Part shown: piece by piece, positions 23,657 to 29,882 of the stretch
Layout: every line of letters begins with the position of its first letter
Position numbering within the stretch: the first letter of the stretch is position 1
Origin: Fibrobacter succinogenes
GTDB lineage: Bacteria > Fibrobacterota > Fibrobacteria > Fibrobacterales > Fibrobacteraceae
DNA: 32,119 nucleotides
Direction: 5' to 3'
Assembly: GCA_902800815.1 (NCBI GenBank)
Contig: CADCGB010000044.1
Span: forward strand, 1 to 32,119
Notes under the pieces: generated by a model
Databases searched by the model: none
Told to the model about the DNA's origin: nothing
The model's input: the letters and a program-made list of their open reading frames with translations, nothing else
Position numbers and translations under genes: made by a program

Positions 23657-24304
23657 ATGGACTGCCGTCCGGTTCCATCGCGCGAAGAAATCCTTGCCGC
23701 CCTCGAGAAGAAGCAGGGGGGCGTTGCTACTGCAAAACTGCAGGCGGCGACGGTCGCTGTCTGCGGGCTTGGCGGGCTTGGCTCGAACATTGCCATCTCG
23801 CTTGCGCGTTCCGGAATCGGGAAACTGATTTTGATTGATTTCGATACGGTCGATATCACGAATCTGCACCGCCAGCAGTACAAGGTGACCCAGGTTGGGC
23901 TCCCGAAGGCGGAGGCGCTGCTTGAAAACCTGAAGGAAGTCGCGCCCTATGTCCGGTACGAGGTTCACAACGAGAAGGTGACTGCCGAAAATGCGGTGCG
24001 CCTGCTTGCCGATGCCGACATCGTGTGTGAGGCGTTCGACAGGGCCGACGCGAAGTCGATGCTTGTGGATGTTGTCCTGGAACGGTTCCCGCAAAAAACG
24101 CTTGTCGCCGCGAGCGGCATGGCGGGTTTTGAAAGCGGGAACGCGATTCGCACCCGTAAGTTGACCGAGCGCTTCTACCTCTGTGGCGATGGCAAGAGCG
24201 ACGTGGACCAGGATATCGGACTCACCGCCCCCCGCGTGATGCTCTGCGCCGCACACCAGGCCCTGACCGTCATTCGCCTGATTCTTGGCGAAAAAGACGT
24301 TTAA
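23657..24304 (+). CDS. thiF: ThiS adenylyltransferase, ThiF family 2 type
   Basis: E1-like enzyme that adenylates the C-terminal glycine of ThiS. It has 215 residues from the ATG at 23657. A GTG at 23645 would add four residues and overlap thiS, but the ATG has AGGTGG eight bases upstream. The Rossmann ATP motif is CGLGGLGSNIAISLARSGIG at about 36-55, followed by DFDTVDITNLHRQQY. It lacks the CXXC zinc pairs of classical ThiF/MoeB, as expected for the short ThiF family found in anaerobes. Last gene of the predicted cytX-pdxK-rSAM-thiS-thiF operon. Confidence 0.88.
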   Translation: MDCRPVPSREEILAALEKKQGGVATAKLQAATVAVCGLGGLGSNIAISLARSGIGKLILIDFDTVDITNLHRQQYKVTQVGLPKAEALLENLKEVAPYVRYEVHNEKVTAENAVRLLADADIVCEAFDRADAKSMLVDVVLERFPQKTLVAASGMAGFESGNAIRTRKLTERFYLCGDGKSDVDQDIGLTAPRVMLCAAHQALTVIRLILGEKDV

Positions 24305-24330
24305 ATAACAAAATTAAAAGTTATAACCCC

Positions 24331-24369
24331 TTGTCAAAGTGATAGGTTTATTCTATATTTATTCCTATC
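24331..24369 (+). promoter_or_regulatory. Promoter and overlapping inverted repeat before the LysR gene
   Basis: Promoter TTGTCA (24331-24336), 17-bp spacing, TATATT (24354-24359), start near 24366. An inverted repeat GATAGG (24341-24346) and CCTATC (24364-24369) straddles the -10 and start, the place for autorepression. The half-site ATAGGTT is shared with the repeat at 20609. Confidence 0.55.
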
Positions 24370-24413
24370 GTTTTAATAGGGAATGAAAACATAAGCAAGC
24401 GAGGTCCATTTTT

Positions 24414-25340
24414 ATGACGCTACAACAACTTCGTTACGCCATCGGCATCGCAGAAACCGGCTCCTTCAACAAGGCTGCCGAAAAACTCTACATTTCGCAG
24501 CCCTCGCTCACTGCCGCCATCCGCGACCTTGAAGATGAACTGAATATCCTCATATTCAACCGCACGAGCCGCGGCGTGAAACTCACGAGCGAAGGCGAGG
24601 AATTCATCGCATACGCGCGCGAACTCTATCATCACTACGAAACCGTGCTCGACAAGTACGGCAAGATTGGCAAGCGCAAGAAGAAGTTCGGCGTCTCCAC
24701 GCAGCACTACTCCTTCGCGGTCAAGAGCTTTGTCGAGACTGTTAAGTTGTTCGATACCGAGAAGTACGAGTTCGCCATCCGCGAGACGCGCACCAAGGAA
24801 GTCATCGAGGACGTGGCCTCGTTCAAGAGCGACATCGGCATCCTCTACCTGAGCGACTTTAACCGCAAGATCATCACGAACCTGCTGAACGCCCGCGACC
24901 TCGCTTTCCATAAACTCATCGACTGCAAGGCGTACGTTTACCTGTGGAAGGGCCACCCGCTTGCAAAGAACAAGTTCATCACGCTCGAGGAACTGGACGA
25001 GTACCCCTGCCTCTCGTTTGAGCAGGGCGATAACGGCTCGTTCTACTTTGCCGAAGAAATCCTGAGCACCAACGAGTACAAGCGTACCATCAAGGCGAAC
25101 GATCGCGCCACCATGCTGAACCTGATGATTGGCCTCAACGGGTACACGCTCTGCTCCGGTATCATCTGCGAAGAACTGAACGGTTCCGACTACCTGGCGG
25201 TGCCCTTCAAGGACAAGAGCGAGGAATCCCGCCGCGTCATGGAGATTGGCTACATCGCGAAGCGAAACATGCTGCTTGGCCTGGTGGGCGAGCGTTACGT
25301 CGAGGAATTGCAGCGCTACCTCGCGACCTGCTCGTCGTAA
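24414..25340 (+). CDS. LysR-family transcriptional regulator
   Basis: A 308-residue LysR-type regulator. Residues 1-60 form the winged helix-turn-helix (LQQLRYAIGIAETGSFNKAAEKLYISQPSLTAAIRDLE), followed by a linker helix; from about 90 onward is the periplasmic-binding-protein-like effector domain. The ligand cannot be read from the sequence; the general layout resembles CysB/MetR-like regulators in Firmicutes. The gene lies 109 bases downstream of thiF on the same strand with its own promoter, and shares a half-site with the repeat before cytX. It is therefore a good candidate regulator of the cytX-thiF operon, by inference. The ribosome site GCGAGG is somewhat distant. A strong terminator follows. 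Confidence 0.9.
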   Translation: MTLQQLRYAIGIAETGSFNKAAEKLYISQPSLTAAIRDLEDELNILIFNRTSRGVKLTSEGEEFIAYARELYHHYETVLDKYGKIGKRKKKFGVSTQHYSFAVKSFVETVKLFDTEKYEFAIRETRTKEVIEDVASFKSDIGILYLSDFNRKIITNLLNARDLAFHKLIDCKAYVYLWKGHPLAKNKFITLEELDEYPCLSFEQGDNGSFYFAEEILSTNEYKRTIKANDRATMLNLMIGLNGYTLCSGIICEELNGSDYLAVPFKDKSEESRRVMEIGYIAKRNMLLGLVGERYVEELQRYLATCSS

Positions 25341-25366
25341 GCGACTAACAAAAACCTGTTTAAAAG

Positions 25367-25394
25367 AAAGCCCCGCTCAAAAGAGCGGGGTTTT
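25367..25394. terminator. Bidirectional intrinsic terminator (LysR gene / tRNA-Cys)
   Basis: CCCCGCTC (25371-25378), loop AAAA, GAGCGGGG (25383-25390), TTTT on the plus strand. On the minus strand it is followed by CTTTCTTTT, so it can also end the tRNA-Cys transcript. Confidence 0.88.
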
Positions 25395-25398
25395 CAAG

Positions 25399-25471
25399 AG
25401 GCAACGATCAGACTCGAACTGATGAATAAGGCTTTTGCAGAGCCGCCCCTTACCAACTTGGGTACGTCGCC
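25399..25471 (-). tRNA. tRNA-Cys (anticodon GCA)
   Basis: A 73-nt minus-strand cloverleaf. Acceptor stem GGCGACG/CGTTGCC (one G-U), D stem CCC/GGG, anticodon loop CTGCAAA (anticodon GCA), T arm ATCAG-TTCGAGT-CTGAT, discriminator base U73 as required for cysteine tRNA. CCA is not encoded, so it must be added enzymatically. The bottom pair of the anticodon stem (27-43) is a C-U mismatch. Confidence 0.95.
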
Positions 25472-25483
25472 GATGTGAGCGCT

Positions 25484-25512
25484 AATATAGATAATGATTG
25501 CGCTTTTGCCAA
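25484..25512 (-). promoter_or_regulatory. Promoter of tRNA-Cys
   Basis: On the minus strand TTGGCA, 17-bp spacing, TATATT; predicted start close to 25477, a few bases before the mature 5' end at 25471. It shares the interval with the start region of the divergent acyltransferase-like gene. Confidence 0.7.
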
Positions 25513-25544
25513 GAGGAAAAGGGCAAAAAAACTAAATTTCGGGC

Positions 25545-26090
25545 ATGTTCGGTGCGTTTGGCGTTAATTTTGCGGCATTTGTGTGCAGGCTCTGGATAAA
25601 TAGCCTGCGGGTCCGCATCGCTGCGCCAAGTGATTACGGCCCGGGTATTCTCGGGGTCTGGCATCGCGACCTGCTTGCCTGCGGTGCGGCGTTCAAGGGG
25701 ATGGGGGTACACGCGCTTGTCTCTGAATCGCACGACGGGGAATTCCTTGCCCGCACGCTTACGCGCCTCGGGTACACCGTCACCCGCGGGTCCGATACGC
25801 GCGGGTCGCTGAACGTGCGCCACCTGCTAAAGACGCTCCAGTCGGGCGGGTTTGTGGGCATGGCGCTCGACGGCCCCCGCGGTCCTGCACTCGAAGTCAA
25901 GCCCGGCTCCCCGTGGCTTGCGAAGGCGTCGGGGCGGCCCCTCTGGCAGGTCAACGCCCGCTACGGGGCGCATTTTACGCTCCATACCTGGGATAATTTT
26001 GTAGTTCCGCTCCCGATGTCATCTATTGACATCGAAATTAAGTATTTTTGCATTGAAAATTCAGAAAATAGAAAGGAGGTTCAGCCGTGA
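25545..26090 (+). CDS. DUF374 lysophospholipid-acyltransferase-like protein
   Basis: A 181-residue protein of the DUF374 family, related to lysophospholipid and lipid A acyltransferases. Visible motifs in order: GILGVWHRDLLACG with the catalytic-type histidine, ALVSESHDGEFLARTLTRLGYTVTRGSDTRG, and GMALDGPRGPALEVKPG followed by LAKASGRPLWQVN. The C-terminus is short compared with many members. Substrate unknown; probably an inner-membrane-associated acyl transfer in envelope lipid synthesis. The ribosome site is poor, but the N-terminus matches the family. The stop overlaps the next start (GTGA). Confidence 0.8.
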   Translation: MFGAFGVNFAAFVCRLWINSLRVRIAAPSDYGPGILGVWHRDLLACGAAFKGMGVHALVSESHDGEFLARTLTRLGYTVTRGSDTRGSLNVRHLLKTLQSGGFVGMALDGPRGPALEVKPGSPWLAKASGRPLWQVNARYGAHFTLHTWDNFVVPLPMSSIDIEIKYFCIENSENRKEVQP

Positions 26091-26734
26091 TTACATTGCC
26101 GCCAAAATTTGTCGCATTTGACCTTGAAACGACTGGATTGGTAAATACTAAGGACGAAATCATCGAAATCGGTGCGGTCAAGTTCACCGTAGCCGTCGAA
26201 GGAAACAAGGTAGTGCCGAAGCTGCTCTCGGAATTCAACATGCTCGTGAATCCCAACATGCTGATTCCCGAGGAGGCCTCCAAGGTGAACCACATTACCG
26301 ACGACATGGTAAGGGACGCTCCTCCTGTCGGCGAGTGCCTCAAGAAGTTTACCGCCTTCTGCGGCCAGGGCACAATCCTGCTGGCCCACAACGCGAACTT
26401 CGACGCGAGTTTCTTGCGCGTGGCGTATGCCAAGAACCCGCAACTTGTGCCCGTGAACCCCGTGATCGATAGCCTCGTGATGGCGCGTACCATCTTGCCC
26501 GAACTCAGCAACCACAAGTTGGGCTTTATGGCGGGCCTGTTCATGAAGCGCGGGGAGTTCACCATGAAGATCGACCCCGCCAAGATGCATCGTGCCGTCT
26601 ACGACTGCGAGATGCTCATGGAAGTGTTTGTCGCCCTGCTCCGCCGTCGCTTCAAGGAGAAGGACTGGGAAATGGCGAACATCATGGCTAGCCTCGCCAA
26701 GTACAAGGGCGTGCCGCAGTTCATCAACAAGTAG
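26087..26734 (+). CDS. DEDDh 3'-5' exonuclease, DNA polymerase III epsilon-like
   Basis: A 215-residue exonuclease with all DEDDh motifs: Exo I FDLETTG (Asp12, Glu14), Exo II HNANFDASFL near residue 105, and Exo III MHRAVYDCEML with His and Asp. It hydrolyses nucleotides from DNA 3' ends using two metal ions. Whether it is the replicative proofreading subunit or an auxiliary exonuclease cannot be told; it lacks the UvrC-like extension of some epsilon homologues. It starts with GTG behind a near-perfect AAAGGAGGT ribosome site, overlapping the previous stop, so translation is strongly initiated and probably coupled. Confidence 0.88.
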   Translation: MITLPPKFVAFDLETTGLVNTKDEIIEIGAVKFTVAVEGNKVVPKLLSEFNMLVNPNMLIPEEASKVNHITDDMVRDAPPVGECLKKFTAFCGQGTILLAHNANFDASFLRVAYAKNPQLVPVNPVIDSLVMARTILPELSNHKLGFMAGLFMKRGEFTMKIDPAKMHRAVYDCEMLMEVFVALLRRRFKEKDWEMANIMASLAKYKGVPQFINK

Positions 26735-26757
26735 TCGTTTTTCACAAATCAAAAGAA

Positions 26758-26783
26758 CAGGCGCCGCAAGGCGCCTGACTTTT
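26758..26783 (+). terminator. Terminator after the exonuclease gene
   Basis: CAGGCGCC (26758-26765), loop GCAA, GGCGCCTG (26770-26777), then ACTTTT. Eight-bp GC-rich stem with a tetraloop. Confidence 0.8.
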
Positions 26784-26800
26784 AACTAACGACTAGATAC

Positions 26801-26832
26801 ACAAAACACCGCCAAAGGGTCACCTTGGCGGT
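26801..26832 (-). terminator. Terminator after rpmB
   Basis: On the minus strand ACCGCCAA (26832-26825), a 9-base loop, TTGGCGGT (26815-26808), then GTTTTGTGT. It starts 24 bases after the rpmB stop. Confidence 0.75.
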
Positions 26833-26856
26833 TAAATTTTGCTTTAGAAACGGGAA

Positions 26857-27078
26857 TTAGATTCCGAGTTCCTGGGCGACGGCCTGAATGCCGACCTTAT
26901 TGATGGTGCGGAGACCAGCGGCGCTCACGCGGAGGGTCACCCAGCGGTCTTCTTCAGGAATGTAGAAGCGCTTCTTCTGGAGGTTGGGAAGCTGCTTCAT
27001 CAACTTCTTGCGGTTGGAGTGGGAAACCATGTTGCCCACGAGGCCGGCCTTACCGGTAACTTCACAAATGCGGCTCAT
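26857..27078 (-). CDS. rpmB: 50S ribosomal protein L28
   Basis: A 73-residue basic ribosomal protein. It begins MSRICEVTGKAGLVGNMVSHSN and ends with the RVSAAGLRTINKVG core typical of L28. A GGAG ribosome site lies before the ATG. It has its own consensus promoter just upstream and a terminator downstream, so it can be expressed alone, although read-through from ispH is possible because no terminator separates them. rpmG (L33), often adjacent, is absent here. Confidence 0.97.
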   Translation of the reverse strand: MSRICEVTGKAGLVGNMVSHSNRKKLMKQLPNLQKKRFYIPEEDRWVTLRVSAAGLRTINKVGIQAVAQELGI

Positions 27079-27108
27079 AATAAACTCCGTTGTTTTTTAC
27101 GGACTGCA

Positions 27109-27137
27109 ATTTTAGATAAAAATTGGCAAATTGTCAA
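27109..27137 (-). promoter_or_regulatory. Promoter of rpmB
   Basis: On the minus strand TTGACA, 17-bp spacing, TAAAAT: a near-consensus sigma-70 promoter with the start predicted near 27102. The -35 lies only about 10 bases past the ispH stop. Confidence 0.8.
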
Positions 27138-27146
27138 GGCTTAAAG

Positions 27147-28079
27147 TTAGTCCTGGAGTTCTTTGGGCAGGTTAAACTTGGTCGATTCCAGCAATTTTAT
27201 GAAATTTTCGGTATTTAGGGGGCTAAAACGGGCCTTTAGCCAGTCCACCACCTCCTGGACCAGGATCTCGGGTGCGCTTGCCCCGCTCGAAATGCCCACG
27301 GACTCGATGCCTTCGAACCAGGTGGGGTCCAGGTCGTTTACGCCGGCGATGAGGTGGCTCTTGATGCCCTGTTCCAGGCCCAGTTCCATGAGTCGGGTGG
27401 AATTCGAGGAGTTCTTCGCCCCCACCACGAGGAGCATGTCGACCTGCTTGCAGAGGTCGAGGACCGCCGCCTGCCGGTTGCCTGTCGCGTAGCACAGGTC
27501 GCCCGCGTTCGGGCCGACGATATTCGGGAATTTCGCCTTGAGGGCGTCGATAATCTTGCGGGTCTCGGCCACGGAGAGCGTCGTCTGGGTAATGTAGGCG
27601 AGTTCCTTGCCCTCGGGGACGGTCACCTTCTCGACGTCCGCCTCGTTCTGGATAAGCGTGATGGCGCCCTTGGGGAGTTGCCCCAGCGTGCCTTCCACCT
27701 CGGCGTGCCCCGCATGTCCGATAAGGATGATGTGGCGGCCCGCGTTGTAGTGCCTCTTGGCGCTGTAGTGCACCTTGAGCACCAGCGGGCAACTTGCGTC
27801 GAGCACCTTGAGCCCGCGTTTTTCGGCATCGGCATAGATGTGTTCTGCGACTCCGTGGGCAGAGAATATCACGACCGAGCCTTCCGGTACCTCGTCGACC
27901 TCGTCGACGAACACGACTCCCTTCTCCTTGAGGGTGTCTACCACGAACTTGTTGTGCACGATCTCGTGGCGCACGTAGATGGGGGTTCCGAACTTTTCGA
28001 TGGCCTTCTCGACCACGTGGATGGCACGGTCGACGCCGGCACAGAACCCACGCGGGGTGGCAAGTACGAGTCTCTTCAT
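27147..28079 (-). CDS. ispH: 4-hydroxy-3-methylbut-2-enyl diphosphate reductase
   Basis: Last step of the non-mevalonate isoprenoid pathway: reduces HMBPP to IPP and DMAPP with a 4Fe-4S cluster. It has 310 residues. Cluster ligands are Cys13 (TPRGFCAGVDRA), Cys97 (LDASCPLV) and Cys196 (GDLCYATGNRQ). The catalytic glutamate is in GHAGHAEVEGT. Ribosome site AAGGAG, 9 bases before the ATG. It starts one base after the waaA stop (TAAAATG), the last gene of the four-gene minus-strand cluster. IspH supplies isoprenoid for undecaprenyl carrier and quinones, which fits an envelope cluster loosely. Confidence 0.96.
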   Translation of the reverse strand: MKRLVLATPRGFCAGVDRAIHVVEKAIEKFGTPIYVRHEIVHNKFVVDTLKEKGVVFVDEVDEVPEGSVVIFSAHGVAEHIYADAEKRGLKVLDASCPLVLKVHYSAKRHYNAGRHIILIGHAGHAEVEGTLGQLPKGAITLIQNEADVEKVTVPEGKELAYITQTTLSVAETRKIIDALKAKFPNIVGPNAGDLCYATGNRQAAVLDLCKQVDMLLVVGAKNSSNSTRLMELGLEQGIKSHLIAGVNDLDPTWFEGIESVGISSGASAPEILVQEVVDWLKARFSPLNTENFIKLLESTKFNLPKELQD

Positions 28080-28080
28080 T

Positions 28081-29271
28081 TTATACCGCTCCTTGCGGGA
28101 TAATGCTGCGGATGTAATCGACGAACTGGCGGTAGGAGTCCTGTATTTTCGCCTTCTCGTGGGTGAGGAACGTGCTCACCAGTTTCGGGTCGGGGATGTT
28201 CCTCTTGGAGTAGCCCGCGGTAGACATAAGCTGCGTCAGCACGCCTTCGCGAACGAGCGCGGCGACGTTCTCCTTTTGCCCGGTTGCGAACGGCCCGATG
28301 CAGGTGGCAACGCCCATCTGCAGGGGTTCCCAGAAGTCGTGCACGCCAATCCCGCGGCTGAACGAACCGCCCACGATTGCGGTGCGGGCCTTGCTGAACA
28401 CGTCCTTCGTAAGCCCGAAGTGCGTCACGATGGAGACTGCGCCCTTCTGCACCAGCGGCCAGTCCACCACCACGAGTTCCTGCTCGCGGAGCGCCTTGCG
28501 GAACGCCTCGACCTCGGTGAGCCTGCGCGGGATAACCACCACGGATTCCTGGCGCTTGATGGACGAGACCACCATGCGGCAGAGGCTAGCCCATTCCGCC
28601 ATGTGCATCGAGACGAACACCGTGTCGATAGTCGGGTTCTCGTTCGCGACCACGTCCTTACCCGCCCTGACCCAGGGGAGGATCTTCCAGTCGCCGCCAA
28701 TCACCATGTTCTCGATGTTTGCCTTGGAGGCGACGTTCATGAATCGCGAGAGGTCGCCGCCGGTCTGCATGCTTGCAAACCCGACGGGCGAAAAGTCTAT
28801 GCCCGGGAGCGAACTGCGGTAGCGGCCCGATACGATTGCCACAGAGGGCTTTATACCGAGCGTGCGCATCGTGGAAATGTAGCCCGGCCAGAGTTCGTTC
28901 TCGGCGAGCACGAGCGCGACGGGCTTGACCTGCTTGGCAAATGCCTTCATGGTCGCCTGCGTGTCGGCGGGGGCGATTGCGGATTCAACATGCGAGCCCG
29001 ATTCCTGCAAGAACTTGAGCACCTCCACCTTTTGCGTGGTGATAAGAATCCTGGGCAGGCCCGCGATATCCTCTTGCAAGAACTTCGCGAGGTTCAGGAG
29101 CATCCGGCATTCCCCGAGGCTTGCCCCGTGCATCCACAGGAAGGGGCCTTCGGGCCAGGGGCCGTTCAGGCGGTCGCCGATATGGAACCGTGTATTTACG
29201 GCAGGGACCTTAGCGACTGCCTTGGCGGCAGTGCCAATGGCGAATCGTGCAAAATCAATCGCGTTAAACAT
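28081..29271 (-). CDS. waaA: 3-deoxy-D-manno-octulosonic acid (Kdo) transferase
   Basis: GT30-family glycosyltransferase that adds Kdo from CMP-Kdo to lipid A precursor at the inner membrane. It has 396 residues, slightly short. The N-terminal catalytic motif is LWMHGASLGECR with Glu54, corresponding to the family WVHAVSVGE. Next comes ENELWPGY (family ETELWPN), and the C-terminal nucleotide-binding region GGSFSRGIGVHDFWEPLQMGV. The first 22 residues are a weakly hydrophobic helix rather than a clear membrane anchor. Presence of Kdo transferase implies an LPS-type outer membrane. Neighbours are 2 bases upstream (methyltransferase-like) and 1 base downstream (ispH). Confidence 0.9.
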   Translation of the reverse strand: MFNAIDFARFAIGTAAKAVAKVPAVNTRFHIGDRLNGPWPEGPFLWMHGASLGECRMLLNLAKFLQEDIAGLPRILITTQKVEVLKFLQESGSHVESAIAPADTQATMKAFAKQVKPVALVLAENELWPGYISTMRTLGIKPSVAIVSGRYRSSLPGIDFSPVGFASMQTGGDLSRFMNVASKANIENMVIGGDWKILPWVRAGKDVVANENPTIDTVFVSMHMAEWASLCRMVVSSIKRQESVVVIPRRLTEVEAFRKALREQELVVVDWPLVQKGAVSIVTHFGLTKDVFSKARTAIVGGSFSRGIGVHDFWEPLQMGVATCIGPFATGQKENVAALVREGVLTQLMSTAGYSKRNIPDPKLVSTFLTHEKAKIQDSYRQFVDYIRSIIPQGAV

Positions 29272-29273
29272 GT

Positions 29274-29882
29274 TTATCTCAGGCCGTGTAGTTTAAGTAG
29301 AACGATAATCAAATTAAAAAATACGAACCAGAACCACGTCGATGCATCGGCCTTGAAAGCCTGTAAAAAGGTACGCCTGGGTACAGAACCGCTTTTGGAG
29401 GTGAATATCGCCACTCTGCTGGGGACCATCGGCGTCCTTAACGCCCAGGCGCGCCAGGTGTCGCCGAACTTTTCTTCGAGGAATCGGTCTTCGGCGCGTG
29501 CGAGCGCGAATTCAAAGAGCAGGAGCGCGGGGGCGAAAAGTACAAACAGTTGGCTTGTGCCGAGGTGGAAGGATGCTGCCCCTAGGGCGATGAACAGGTT
29601 CGACGTGTAGAGCGGATGGCGGCACTGCGCGTATGGCCCGTCGGTAACGAGTTCGTCGGCTGTATGCGTGCTGCCGCGGGTGTGCTGGCCGATGTACTGG
29701 CGTGCCCTTACCCGGAGGGCAATTCCGCCGGCGTACAGGAAGAGTGCTGCGATGTACGGGACGAATTCGGATATGCTTTTGCCCTGCGGGAACGGTGCTG
29801 CGGGGCAGGCGATGAGCGCTACGGCGAACAGCGCGAGGATATAGCCCCGGAAGCGGTAGAGGATTGCGCTAGCCTTTCGCAT
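29274..29882 (-). CDS. Isoprenylcysteine carboxyl methyltransferase-like membrane protein
   Basis: A 202-residue protein with about four to five hydrophobic helices and the SAM-binding ICMT/PEMT motif VTDGPYAQCRHPLYTSNLF, then EEKFGDTWRAWALRTPMVP near the C-terminus. Bacterial members are membrane methyltransferases or methyltransferase-like proteins of mostly unknown substrate (phospholipid or isoprenoid-linked). The N-terminus overlaps the end of the upstream ABC transporter gene by 14 bases, indicating translational coupling. Function in this cluster is not evident; an envelope lipid modification is a reasonable guess. Confidence 0.8.
   Translation of the reverse strand: MRKASAILYRFRGYILALFAVALIACPAAPFPQGKSISEFVPYIAALFLYAGGIALRVRARQYIGQHTRGSTHTADELVTDGPYAQCRHPLYTSNLFIALGAASFHLGTSQLFVLFAPALLLFEFALARAEDRFLEEKFGDTWRAWALRTPMVPSRVAIFTSKSGSVPRRTFLQAFKADASTWFWFVFFNLIIVLLKLHGLR

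Noticed and set aside
27979..29610. 543-codon plus-strand open frame over waaA
   Set aside because: Antisense of waaA and its neighbours; the minus strand has recognisable enzymes with ribosome sites.
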